From Microcyclospora pomicola (Eukaryota > Ascomycota > Dothideomycetes > Capnodiales): DNA of 64,000 nt. The notes beneath the pieces were generated by a model. The model had not been told where the DNA came from and made no database searches. It worked only from the letters and a program-made list of their open reading frames with translations. Of the stretch, positions 1 through 10,893 are shown one piece after another; positions within the stretch are counted from its first letter, which is position 1; every line of letters begins with the position of its first letter. The position numbers and the translations under genes are program-made. The stretch covers positions 1 through 64,000 of the forward strand of contig NHNY01000032.1 in the NCBI GenBank assembly GCA_002786065.1, given 5' to 3'.

Positions 1-1130
1 TAGAGAGCTAAGTTCCTTGCCTATCCCTTTACAACTATTCTTAGAATTAACTATAGATTTTATTATAGGACTACCTCTAGCAAAGCGCGACAACTACGTA
101 TATAATACGATCCTTATAGTAGTCGACCGCTACTTAAAGATAACTCGATATATCGCTACAAGGAAGGATTAGGATGTAAATGACCTTATAAAGTAGTTTT
201 TTAATAAAATCTGTTATAAATAGGGAGTACCTTAAGGTATTATAACTAATCGAGGCCTAACCTTTACATTAAGGTTCTAAAAGGAAATCTGCTTCTAATT
301 GTAGGTTAAGAGGCGTTTTAGTACTGCTTTCTACCTATAGAGTAATAGACAGACTAAAAGGCAGAACTAGACGCTTAAGTACTACCTACGCTGCTACTAC
401 ATAGCAGAGTAGAGCGACTAGATAGACTTAATACCCTAAGCCGAATTCTACTATAACAATTTAAAACATACAAGTACTAGATAGAGCCCTTTCTTTATTG
501 TCTATAGTATATATACGAATATAGGAGATGCCTCTAAGGACAGAGTTATAGAGAGGGAGGTACCCGCAGCCGTAGCGAGAATTAAATGTATACGCAACGT
601 ATGTAAATCTCTCGAAAAACATTTGTAAGTAGTATAGGAACATTAGTAGAAATGGTTTAATTAGAATTATAGACCTATATCCTTTAAGCAAGGGGACTTA
701 GTATTACTAAGCACTAGAAACCTAAAGCTAGCATTACTAACCCGCAAAATATCACCTAAATTCGTAGGACTATTTAGAGTGCGCGACGTAGTTAGTGCGC
801 AAGCCTATCGTCTATAGCTTATACTAAAGTATCGTATTTATAACGTGTTCTATATAGGACTGCTTAAGCTATTCTACTAGAGACCTAGGGATCCTAAGCT
901 AGATATAGAGGCACCTATATTAGTAGATAACGAAGGTTAGGAGCAATAGGAGGTAGAAAAGCTCCTTAATTAGCGAATTTATAAGGGAAATAGACAGTAC
1001 CTAGTACGATAGAAAGGGTACTCTAAGGTATAGGATACCTAGATAAGTAGCGATAAACTCGATAGTGCGAGCGAGTTGCGCCTCGAGTGCGATGCTAGGC
1101 TAGACGACACTAGAAAGACTAGCTAAAATG
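1..1130 (+). mobile_element. Ty3/gypsy chromovirus remnant (broken, RIP-mutated)
   Basis: Fossil 3' part of a Ty3/gypsy pol region, cut by the left window edge. On the plus strand the decayed reading resembles a retroviral-type integrase core in roughly the first 700 bases. A chromodomain-like segment follows near 950-1100, which points to the chromovirus branch. The copy is clearly broken, with dozens of disabling changes. CA and TG dinucleotides are depleted and TA enriched, the usual mark of repeat-induced point mutation. No age estimate is possible without sister copies. Family placement is by eye. Confidence 0.7.
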
Positions 1131-2537
1131 ATAAAGGCATACCTTAGAGAGGTAGACTAAGAGGAAGGCTAAGGAAGTTACTATAGGTCGTTGTTGCGAA
1201 GCTACGATACCCGAAAACAACTGCTTCTACGAGGCCAGACGACGAAATACGCGCGCCCTACCTGCGTACGTTAGGGTATTCACAGACATATCTAGCGGAC
1301 ACAAAATTGGAGAAGACAATGATCAAACAGCATAGTATTTAGCCCTAGCTAGCATAACTACTTATATAGGACATAAGCTACCTAAACGCCAACTATTAGA
1401 GAGCTAGGCGCGGACCTAGCGTTCTACATACGCTCCTTATAGATGCTTAGGCATCGTCGAAACCACTAAAATCCTTACTAGAGTTAGTAGTGCTGCTACC
1501 TTCCTTATCACTCCTAGCTGTGTTTCTAGGGGTTCTAGCACCTAGCAGACCTAACTCTTAACGCGCACGTACAGCGGCGATAGGGCGGGCAACGATCGGA
1601 GCCTCGGCAGCAGCGCGGCGCTCGGCTAAACGGTCTATAGTCTCAGTTATCTATTTGCAGTGTTAGCATCGTACGAGCGACGTGTGTGTATAGGGCGAAC
1701 TTACGCCGAAGAGCGTAGCGTTTAAGTCACCTAGGCTGTTATTAATAGCGACGTTAGAGGCGATTAAGCGACGCGTGTTTGCGTTGCTAATGCGCTGCTT
1801 AGCTAGGATCAGGCGCAAGTAGTCTGCACTAGTAGTAGGGTTCCTAATAGCTGCATTCACCTACTAGCCCTAGCGTGCTGCGCTTAACCTAAGCGCCTAG
1901 AGCGAGATGGTAGCAGCTTTCTAAGCACACGTAAGCTTTAAGCCTGTACGCTAGACAGCAGGGTCGTCCTTGCCTCTAGCACTATTAAGGGCAGCAACAG
2001 CTCTGTTATATCTCTTACGAAGGTAGTATAGACGCTCGTAGCGCCCGTACATCTCGGGAGGGATCTGTTCGAACGATTAGCGATGTACCTACGCGACTCG
2101 CAAAGGAAAAACTTACTAAACCATAGCTGCGATAGCTAGACACACAGTGCTTACACCTAGCTTCCTTAGGCTTGTTGCAGAGCTTGCTCTGCTTAGTAAT
2201 AGCGGAGAAGCACCTAGTATAGGTAGGAATTTGAGGCTTAGGTGCGTCCTTACGAAGGTCGGCATCGCGCCACACGAAAGGCTCTGCGCGATTGACCTAG
2301 CGCTTGCTAATGTACTTAGGGAGACTGAAGATTATAATAGGCAATGAGATGCTAGTACGTTAGACGTGCGTGCGATAGGTGTAATAATAGTAATACAGGT
2401 ACGTTACGAATAGACAGAAGAATATACTAAACAATTAGAAGGTGTGATAATGTTATAGGAAGGAACTTCCTAGGAGGAAGTTTGAAGTTATAAACACAAC
2501 AACAACAACATCAGCCCTACTATTAGCGCAACGCGCG
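1131..2537. mobile_element. Unclassified degenerate repeat remnant
   Basis: TA-rich, RIP-like sequence following the chromovirus remnant. Short open stretches on the minus strand (about 1663-1860 and 2015-2275) have protein-like composition, but I cannot assign them to a family. They could belong to a different element inserted in the opposite orientation. An (AAC)n-like run lies near 2497-2511. No intact gene is visible. Confidence 0.4.
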
Positions 2538-3226
2538 TTATACCTGCGTATAACAGCAACAACGCGTTCGACGCGGCAACGCGTATTATAGCCTTACGAC
2601 GAGGTTTAGGACATGTATATACAGACTGTAGGTATTGCAAACATTAAGGAGACCGTCGATATAGGGGTGTATAATAAGCGACATAGATGCAGTAGCCTGC
2701 AGGCTCGAGGAGGTCTATCCTAGCTACAGACTCGGGCATAAGGCTTGTCGAGGAACCGTTAGCTATATATACGTGCGAGGCGCGATCGCGAAGCGCGTCG
2801 CACTCTACGCGTACACTGCTCTTGTAGGCCCGAACTACTCCTTAAGGACTCTGACATAGCGAGCTCGTACTAAGCGAACGGCCGTCGCACATACGTGCGA
2901 CGAGCGTTCGGGAGGCGACCGACTACCGCTTCGATCTCGGCTATCGTAGCTGTAGAATCACTATATAGGAGACCTCTCTTATCCTAGGGACAGGATCTAG
3001 GAGGGAGGAGAGTTGTAAGGCCCCTTTCCTACATAAAGTAAGGTTAAAGTCACGTGTCTCTAGTCTTAGCATAAAGCGACACTTCGGTACGCGACCTGCG
3101 CACCTCGTACGCTTCATAGATTATTCTTAGTAGTAACTGTATTATACTATTACTCCCTTATTTCTGTGTACTACGCTATCCTTTAGCATCTAGAAGCTAC
3201 GCCCTAGTAGTCTATTGCTGCCCCTT
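2538..3226. repeat. Tandem direct repeat, copy 1 (~688 bp)
   Basis: First of two adjacent direct copies. The same succession of words recurs about 685-687 bp later, for example the block containing GAGGTTTAGGACATGTATAT at 2601 and again at 3286. The repeat holds a GC-rich internal section around 2770-2930 with a perfect short hairpin (GTCGCAC-ATAC-GTGCGAC, about 2884-2901). Differences from copy 2 are almost all transitions of the CA-to-TA or TG-to-TA kind. Length and position beside a gypsy remnant would suit LTRs, but two LTRs lying head to tail with nothing between would be unusual. Confidence 0.85.
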
Positions 3227-3913
3227 ATATACGTATAATAACAATAACGCATTCGATATAGCAACGCGTATTATAGCCTTATAACGAGGTTTAGGACATG
3301 TATATACAGACTATAGGCATTACAGATATTAAGGAGACTGTCGATATAGGGGTGTATAACAAGCGACATAGATGTAGCAGCCTATAGGCTCGAGGAGATC
3401 TATCCTAGCTACAGACTCGGGTATAAGGCTTGTTGCGGAACTGTTAGCTATATATACGTGCGAGGCGCGATCGCGAAGCGCGTCGTACTCTATATATGTA
3501 CTGCTCTCGTAGGCCCGAACTACTCCCTAGGGACTCTAACATAGCGAGCTCGTACTAAGCGAACGGCCGTTGTATATATAGACGACGAGCGTTTAGGAGA
3601 CGACCGACTACTACTTCGATCTTAGCTATTATAGCTATAGAATTACTATGTAGAAGACCTCTCTTATCCTAAGGACAGGATCTAGGGGGGAGGAGAGTTA
3701 TAAGGCCCCTTTCCTACCTAAAGTAAGGTTAAAGTTACGTGTCTCTAGTCTTAGCATAAAGCGACACTTCGGTACGTAACCTACGCACCTCGTACGCTTT
3801 ATAGATTATTCTTAGTAGTAACTGTATTATACTATTACTCCTCTATTTCTGTGTACTACGCTATCCTTTAGCATCTAGAAGCTACGCCCTAGTAGCCTAT
3901 TACTGCCCCTTAC
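3225..3913. repeat. Tandem direct repeat, copy 2 (~688 bp)
   Basis: Second copy of the repeat, starting within a base or two of the end of copy 1. It is more TA-rich than copy 1 and the GC-rich hairpin of copy 1 has decayed here. It ends at CTGCCCCTTAC, after which the sequence becomes uniformly AT-rich. Confidence 0.85.
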
Positions 3914-4845
3914 ATTAATCCTTATAGAATTACCTAAATTCTAAGGTAGTATAGCTACTATAATTATCTAGAATTAGTAGCCTCTTAGATCTAATTATAT
4001 ATGCCTTTATATACCTATTAAAGTACTAGATCTACTAATATCTAATTTGATCTATTGTCTAGCTATTTAGGCTTACACTAAATACCTAGTCTAGTAGTAG
4101 GCCTTTAAACTATGCCTTATTATATTCCTTGCCTTTAAAGATAATAAATATAGGTATAGCTCTACTAGTTACACTACTACCTTATATAAGGGTAATCTAC
4201 TTAGTATTAATTAGCTTAATCTACTTAGGTCTCCCTTCTCCCTCTATAGTAGTAACTACCTTAGAGGTAGATATCTAGCCTATTTAAAAGCTAGTTTTAT
4301 TAAAGTTGTAGATGTCTTTATTCTAGATACTATACTTATTAATTATATTCCTTATAAGGTTAAACTAGCCTTATATAATCTATAGTTACTTATATAGCCT
4401 TCTCTAGTATTTATATACCCTACTAAGTCTTATACTAAGCTATAGTGTCCTTTTTATAAATGTATTAGCCTATTTTATACTAACTAGTAGTATACCTTTA
4501 GCCTAGTATATTAAGTCTACTATATCTTTAATTATACTAATTAATAGGGATAATCCCTACCTATCTAGTTCTAGAATCTTGTTTATTATTACTATCTCTT
4601 TATATAAATCTAGCCTCTTGTTTTTAACCTTATAATCTGCCTTTAAAGGTGTTCTATTAATTCTTCTCTAGAGTGTAGTTATAAGGACTTAGTAGGTAGC
4701 TATATAGGTATTAATAGACTAAAATTAGCCTTACTTAAAAGCCTATATTATAAGGAGAATACTACCTTCTTTTAAGGCTATAATAGATGAAATTAGTAGT
4801 ATTTTAATAGATCAAAGGTAGTTGATAGTATCTACAGAAATCTGG
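3914..4845. repeat. AT-rich RIP-like block, unclassified
   Basis: Strongly AT/TA-rich sequence with no reading frame of note and very few CA or TG dinucleotides. It is probably a decayed transposon, but no protein or terminal-repeat signature can be recognised. It ends abruptly at about 4845, where normal base composition begins. Confidence 0.6.
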
Positions 4846-4877
4846 CATTTCACACCCCCGTCCATTTCACACCCCCG
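4846..4877. repeat. Short direct repeat CATTTCACACCCCCG x2 at repeat-block edge
   Basis: The 15-mer CATTTCACACCCCCG occurs at 4846-4860 and again at 4863-4877, exactly where the AT-rich block gives way to ordinary sequence. It may be a transposon terminus or a target-site feature. No matching inverted copy was noticed elsewhere in the window. Confidence 0.5.
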
Positions 4878-5136
4878 ACCTCCGCGTTACCTAACAACCA
4901 CCTTATTAAGCTTAATGGGACGTGACACAGGCTTGTTGGCGTTCTAGCCCCTCTCGTTTACACACAACGGGCGTAAGAGCCTTGCGTAGCCGGATCTTTG
5001 GATATGCAGACTTGCGACATCCCTTCACAGCACTCCATCCAGCCCAACCCTATGACTGCTGTGGGCCTGTGGCATCGCTCTGTCGATCAAGCGATGTGAC
5101 CGGTGGACTTTGCCTGTCTGCACAACTCACGAGCAG

Positions 5137-6661
5137 ATGCCGCCGAATCCTTCAACGGTGTGGATCGCACTCGATCCACGCTCCACGATTGCACGCACTA
5201 ACAATCCGCAACGTACGGAGATCCGCAGCAAGGCTGCCAGAGCCAGTGCGAAGGCCCGGAAGGCGACCATTGCTAGAAGAGCTGCTGCGCGTGCACCCAG
5301 CACCCAGCGGCCAGATGCGGGCTCTTCTACGACTTCAGATGGATCTACAATGCAGAGTAAGCCCTTCGCTAGTCATGCAAGAGGCTGGTCTGCATTGAAT
5401 ACTGACTAATGCAGTGTTGCGCGACGAGAAATTGGCCAGTAACACGTTGGAGACACTCTTATGGTCGCAGATCACACACAGCACGGATCTGTTTGCCACC
5501 GCGTTATTCACCACGTCTACCGGGACTAACACGAGGGGGGTTTATGGCATGGAAGGTCCAGCGCAGCCGTGTACCGTGTTTCTCCGCGGCATGGCAATGC
5601 GATGTATGCAAGTCCAGATGTCGATGCTCGCGAGGACGTCAGGTCGGGCACCGTCAACCCTTGTGATATGTTTCGGATCGTTAGCTGGCTGGGAGAAGGT
5701 GAAGCGTCTCTTTTCCTCGTGGACGCACCTTCTGACCAGTGTACAGATCCATGGTGATCCGGCAGCCTGTGAGCTTCATTCGAATGCGCTGAAAGCGATC
5801 AGCAGTGTCAGCGAGGATAAGGCTGTCGAAGGCCTGTATAACACCGTGAACATGCTGCGTACCATCAACCGAACTGTGCACCGACGTTTCTTGGAACTTT
5901 CCAGTCATATTGCCAGCGATGAGACCCTTGCTATTGCACCCAACCTGGACACCATGCGCACACAGGCGAAGAAAAAACCAGGACAGTCAACGTACGTGCT
6001 CGACTATAAGATTTACGACCTCCATAGGGCGGAAACGCGAACGCTTCTGCTGCTCCTCGATCGTTTGGCAAACTACAACTTGATAGCGGCTAATGCATGG
6101 CCCACAATGCATGAGCTCAGCTTGCTTACTCTGGCGTGGCGTCCGCGTCGAGCACCTCCCAGCGCCTGGGCCACGCGAACGGCTCTGGACAATCTCGAAG
6201 ACCTGGCGCTCTATCACATCCGTGCTGCCATGATATCTGTACAAGGTGCGTGGTCGTTGTTGATAGGAAAGGCCGGCCCCGCGAAGGACGGGTATTTTCG
6301 CGCATCTGACTCGATGGACGAGCATTACTTGGAGAACCAGAAGCTAGAGACCGAGGTGCTCTACGGCACCAAGTTTGAAGAGGTCGCGCTTTGGGCGGTT
6401 TTTATCATAACAGCTTCGGCGACGCCCAATCTATGGTGTCGACGCAGTTTTGACATTCTACAACACCTCATTAACAGTCCTCGGATCCAGGCAGACAGCT
6501 TCGAGGAATTGGAGTCGATACTGCGCAAGTATGCCTATCGGCCGGTAGTGCACAAGACCGTGTGCCGAGCATTATATCAGACTATCATGCAGGACTCTCC
6601 CATCGACCACACGGTTGCGTTGCGTGAGCTGACCGTAAGCTTGGCGGATTTGATTATATGA
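5137..6661 (+). CDS. Fungal transcription-factor-like protein lacking a Zn2Cys6 finger
   Basis: Two exons, 5137-5356 and 5415-6661, are joined by a 58-nt intron (GTAAGC donor, CTGAC/CTAAT branch-like sequence, GCAG acceptor) and give about 488 residues. The ATG at 5137 is the first in the joined frame. The first ~60 residues are basic and Ala/Arg/Lys-rich (RSKAARASAKARKATIARR). The rest is a long helical region rich in Leu and Trp, including an NMLRTINRTVHRRFLEL-type helix near the middle. A short basic head followed by a large helical domain without a Cys6 finger matches fungal proteins usually annotated as transcription-factor-like (Fungal_trans_2/DUF3468 relatives). Whether it binds DNA is unknown. 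It is the first gene inward of the RIP-mutated block, so local silencing is conceivable. Confidence 0.6.
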
Positions 6662-7234
6662 GCATCGCATAACAGCATGGAATCCCTCACACCGTGACAA
6701 CGCACGCCATGTATTTTTCAAGCAGACTCAATGTGCGTGCACGGCCCGTGTCTGTACAAGTGGTCCATAACACCGGCGTCAGAGGGCTCTTGAGCCGAAG
6801 CATTCAGCAATTGATGCTGCATTGGACTCTTCGGAGCACGTGTATTGACTGCATCACCACTGCGGACACGGCTGTGCCAACGAAGCTTAACGTCTGTTCT
6901 CAGGCATCATAAGATCCAGCGCGCAGATCTTGGGCTCGCAACTCATGAGTTGGATCTGCCTAGCTTCATCGATCAAAGCTTAACCGTTCATGATCTCGAG
7001 ACATTGCGACGCCGGCCCCGGACCACTGCTCGACGCACCGGTTCGCCATGAAGCCCGCCGTTGAAGAGTGACAGGCAAGACTGTGTCAACCTGGGGCGGA
7101 AGCTCTGTCACCACCTTCTTTTCTGAGGTCTGCAAGCTTGGTGGAAGTCTAATGCAAGGCAAACGGCCACATCGCACCACTTTTCGAGGTCAGCATCTTA
7201 GCCGTATGATACCGCTCCAGATAGCGACTCAAGG
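6662..7234. other. Intergenic, convergent 3' ends
   Basis: Lies between the end of the transcription-factor-like gene (plus) and the end of the FolD-like gene (minus). Only short frames without splice support are present; no RNA gene or repeat seen. Confidence 0.6.
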
Positions 7235-8284
7235 TCAAATAATCGCGCAACCTGGTATGCCACAGAGATTCTTTGACCGCTCCATCCGGTCTCGTCCTTT
7301 GATCGTGCGTGCCATCATGAGCCAAACAATCACTGGTATCACTCCACCAGGCGTTGGTGCCACTAGCAGCCCTTCGAGGTCAAGAACTTCAGGATCTAGG
7401 TCGCCTTCTTTAGTATCCGGGTCAAACCCCAGATCAATCACGAGCTTCACCGCCGGACATATCATCTTCGGCTTGATGATACCGCCCTTGTTCAGCTCAG
7501 TGATGACGATAGTATCGTGCTTGAGGTCCTCCAGGTTTGGTTCTTCCTCCACACGCACCTTCTGCTCGAAATGCCGGTATCGACGTTTCAGCTCGGCTTT
7601 GAACTCGGATGTGATGACATTTGTGCCTCCGAGCAGAATAATGTCGAGGTTCAGCATCCAGGACTTCCGATGGTACTCGAGCAATTTCATCACTGCATCC
7701 AATGCAATATTGCTTGCTTTCCCTCGTGAATACTCCTCCACATGCTTCCCCTCCGCTATACTGTCCATAACTTGACGCTCGCACAAATGTCCCGGGATAG
7801 GCCGTTGGATCAAGATGCCGTGCACGTTTTCGTTGTCGTTCAACGCGGCAATCGTCTCCAACACCGTGGCCATCTGTGCTTCTGGAGCCAGCTTGTGAGC
7901 TGTATAGCCCACGCCTGCCTAAGAACCCTGTCGTCAGTTTTCCATTGTCACACCGTCCATGAAGCATCATACCGCAGCAGCCACCACCGCCTTCAAGTAG
8001 AGATACTCCTCCGCATCCGGCCCCGTGTCGAAATAGACGACCGCCAGCGTCGCCCTCCCGCCCCGCCGACCGCGACTATGCTTCACGCACCACGCGCGCA
8101 CCTTCGCAACCACCGGTCCGCCATGTAGCAGTTCAGCCTGCGCGGAGAGCTCTGAAGCTTGCGAATGACTCTTTTCGTCGCCGAGCGCGGTGGCGATAAC
8201 GTCATTGGGAGCATTGCTCACGTCTTCCAGGTGTAGAGCTGCGGCGTTGAGGTTGCGTTTCTCACGTAATGTGGTGAAGGACAT
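7235..8284 (-). CDS. Diverged methylenetetrahydrofolate dehydrogenase/cyclohydrolase (FolD-like)
   Basis: Two exons on the minus strand, 8284-7973 and 7918-7235, with a 54-nt intron (GTATGA..TTCTTAG), give about 331 residues. The ATG at 8284 has a good context (ACAATGTC); in-frame ATGs at 8302 and 8323 are possible. Family marks seen are LLHGGPVVAKVRAW near residue 52, the Y-x3-K catalytic pair (Y94, K98), VHGILIQRPIP at 136-146 with the conserved Gln, and a C-terminal PTPGGVIP. Other key motifs are altered. The usual KDVDG is KHVEEY, and the usual GRSxxVGxP of the NAD(P)-binding half is GGTNVITSE. FolD enzymes interconvert methylene-, methenyl- and formyl-tetrahydrofolate; this one may have lost or changed that activity. 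It lies about 1.1 kb from the ATP-grasp gene of the mycosporine group, in the same orientation. A role there is only an inference. Confidence 0.8.
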
Positions 8285-9372
8285 TGTGGTCAGGCTTTGC
8301 ATTGGATGTGGAGGAGAGATCATCGATCGAAGGTGTCGGTCAACGTCGACTCTATAGCTCTAAAAGCGACTTGCTGCATGCTTTAGTTCTATGCACGACG
8401 CATGCTTCATGCAGGACTAGGACGGCACTGTACCGGCGTGCAACGCTTCAGTCGACCAATGATGTCGAAATATATGGCATTGTGTGTCCCATTGTTGCAG
8501 GAGTCTAATGTGGCTCAGCTAAGAGTGGGTAAACGTGACAGCAGTTGTGGAAACAGACGCGCAGGATATCTCAATTAGAAGTAATTTCTTGCATACCTTG
8601 TGGATTTAGTGACAAGATGGACACTGAGCACGAATTGGCGAAGATACATATACTCTACTCCGTCGAACTCAATCCTCCGCGAGACGCCGAAGATCTCAGG
8701 TATGAATGTCGTAATTTCATCCCGGAATCCTGTCAACAATATACTTATGCGTCCATCAAAGCATGGCTGCCCTGACGTTTCACGGCGCTCTTGTTCCTCA
8801 CTATAGACGTACCAGGTGATGTGCTGGCGTGCTTTGTGCTTTAGGTGCAATACCAATATCTACCAGAACCACACACACGTACCAAACTGCCAAACTACGT
8901 TGAAGCCCCGGTATATGCAAGTCAGGGCATGGTCAGATCTTAACGTTTCTAGCGGTCGAGCGTGTTATGATGCTTTAAATCGTGAGTCTTGGCGGGGGGA
9001 TGTTAGACTCGAGGTATCATAAGCGTTTCGCGTTCAGCGTCAATTCTTCCAGTCCAAGCGTAGCTTCCAGACACCGAATCGAAGCCGATCCTGATCCTGG
9101 TTCGTTTGGCAGTTCAAGCACTCTAACTTGCGAGGTGCAACCCGCGTTAGCAGTCGACGTAGCGGGCAGTCAAAGCTCAGGCAGGAATCAGGCGTGTAGC
9201 TTCCCTTCCGAACGCCCATAGTGACATTCAGTCTGCAGCGCCAGCCATCGAGCAGACACCAGACAGTCTTGTGCACCAGTCAAGGCTTCTCGGCTGATGT
9301 CCAGCTCATCAGGACACCGCGTTTCGTTGATCATCACGAGATAGATCGTCCGGCTTCATTCTTGCCTCCTCA
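8285..9372. other. Intergenic between FolD-like and ATP-grasp genes
   Basis: About 1.1 kb upstream of the FolD-like gene and downstream of the ATP-grasp gene. A minus-strand open stretch at about 8575-8856 has protein-like composition but no ATG near its beginning. No confident gene, RNA or repeat otherwise. Confidence 0.5.
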
Positions 9373-10893
9373 TCAGCACCGGAACACCTTGCAAGTGCTC
9401 ACATTAATGCGGCTCCACTTCCAGCCGCCCACCAACGCACGGGCAAACACCATCGGCCAGTAGACATGATACAGAAACCAAGCAGGCAGTGGATCCCAAA
9501 TCTCAAACGTTCCATCCGACCAATGGACCAGATGATCCAGGAATGCACATGCATTGTAATAAATGTCTGTCAGCGTTGGTCCTCTTCGTAATAGGAACAA
9601 CATCAATGGTAGAAGGATGAGCTCCATGAGATCATGTCCGATCCAGTAGTAACGTTTGGGATCCTTGACGAAGATCGGGTCCTGCGCCGCGTGATTGAAA
9701 GCTGCTGATTTGTAGGATTCTTTCGTCTCCAGTATCGTCATGTATGCGTTCACGAGCTCTGGGGTGTCTTGAAACAAGACAACCGCCGTGTGGACGCGAG
9801 GGTTGCACTCAATGGGATAAAGCTTAACATTATGTGATGGGTCATTCATTGCTTTGTCGGCGTCCTCCTGTCGGACCAGGAAATCAAAGGAGAGGTGGCC
9901 GGTGAATGCATGGCCTCCTGCTGCGGCGAATTCCTGAGTGAACCGCAGCATGCTTCTGCTCAAGCTTGAATCTTCGGGCAGGGCTTCATAGTGCATTAAC
10001 AGCTCAGAAGACGGACATGCAACAAACGCCTTGACTTCGCCTTTGATGACCAGTGCATGAGTGCAATACTCGGGCCCGTGAATGTACTGCTGCAAGATCC
10101 ATGGCCGCGACTCTGAAATATCGAGCTTCTGAATATGGTCCGTGGTCGCTTGTGAAGTGCTGAAGGGGAGCAACGTCATGTCACCACGCACCGAGTCATC
10201 TGTCCCGATGAACTTCATTATGTATTGCATTTCTTTGTGGTTGGCTTTTTCAAGCACTGCCAGAGCGGCAGCTCGAGAAGTCACCGTGTGGCTTCGCGGC
10301 GTCAGTAGCCCTAGACTCCTTGTGTACTCCATAAACGAGTGCTTCTCATGTAACTGTTGTGTGGTCCGCAGGTCGAACTGTATCGCCTTGCAGCCTGTCC
10401 TCTCCTGCACCGAGTCTGCTAGCATGCCATCTTCCGCAGCCGATGCCACTCCTGAACACGATACCCAGATGTCTATCTTCTCCTTCGTGACTAGCTCGAT
10501 CATCGCTTCACTATATCTCTCCTGACCCTGCTGGGTCGCATCTGGCTTCGGCAAGGTGTAGTATGCCTTGAGAGCTTTTGACATGCGGCCAGCAGCAAAT
10601 CGGTCGAAATCGGCGCCGATCACATTGTGACCGGCCGAGTGGAAGATGCGGGCGAGGGCGAGGCCTTTCGACATGCCCACACCCGTAACGAGGATGTTTC
10701 GCGGCTGGAAGTATGGCGTATGGGTGCCGCGTACATTTCGGCGATTCCTGACGGGTTCAGACGTATAGACGAGGTTGATCGCGTAAGTCAATGCAAGGAT
10801 GAAAGTTGTGAAGGGAAGAAAGACGAAGCTCAGGACAATGAGCGCAAGGTTCTTTGCTGCGTGCGCCATCGATGAGGATTGAGCGTCGAGCAT
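9373..10893 (-). CDS. ATP-grasp ligase, MysC-type (mycosporine biosynthesis)
   Basis: Single exon of 506 residues from the ATG at 10893; Met9 is an alternative start. Residues about 17-40 form a strongly hydrophobic segment, a likely membrane anchor. A Rossmann-like pre-ATP-grasp region follows (NILVTGVGMSKGLALARIF). The ATP-grasp body comes next, with MKFIGTDDSVRGDM and the metal-binding region YPIECNPRVHT. A second hydrophobic stretch (MELILLPLMLFLLRRG) and a YHVYWP motif lie near the C-terminus. In cyanobacteria the equivalent enzyme uses ATP to couple an amino acid to 4-deoxygadusol, giving a mycosporine. Here the methyltransferase and cyclase of that pathway are the next two genes, which supports the call. 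The amino-acid substrate cannot be read from sequence; glutamine-, glutaminol- and serinol-type mycosporines are known from fungi. Confidence 0.85.
   Translation of the reverse strand: MLDAQSSSMAHAAKNLALIVLSFVFLPFTTFILALTYAINLVYTSEPVRNRRNVRGTHTPYFQPRNILVTGVGMSKGLALARIFHSAGHNVIGADFDRFAAGRMSKALKAYYTLPKPDATQQGQERYSEAMIELVTKEKIDIWVSCSGVASAAEDGMLADSVQERTGCKAIQFDLRTTQQLHEKHSFMEYTRSLGLLTPRSHTVTSRAAALAVLEKANHKEMQYIMKFIGTDDSVRGDMTLLPFSTSQATTDHIQKLDISESRPWILQQYIHGPEYCTHALVIKGEVKAFVACPSSELLMHYEALPEDSSLSRSMLRFTQEFAAAGGHAFTGHLSFDFLVRQEDADKAMNDPSHNVKLYPIECNPRVHTAVVLFQDTPELVNAYMTILETKESYKSAAFNHAAQDPIFVKDPKRYYWIGHDLMELILLPLMLFLLRRGPTLTDIYYNACAFLDHLVHWSDGTFEIWDPLPAWFLYHVYWPMVFARALVGGWKWSRINVSTCKVFRC

Noticed and set aside
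4922-5398. 158-codon plus-strand frame before the transcription-factor-like gene
   Set aside because: Overlaps the better-supported first exon in another frame and shows no family resemblance; the spliced reading from 5137 explains the region.
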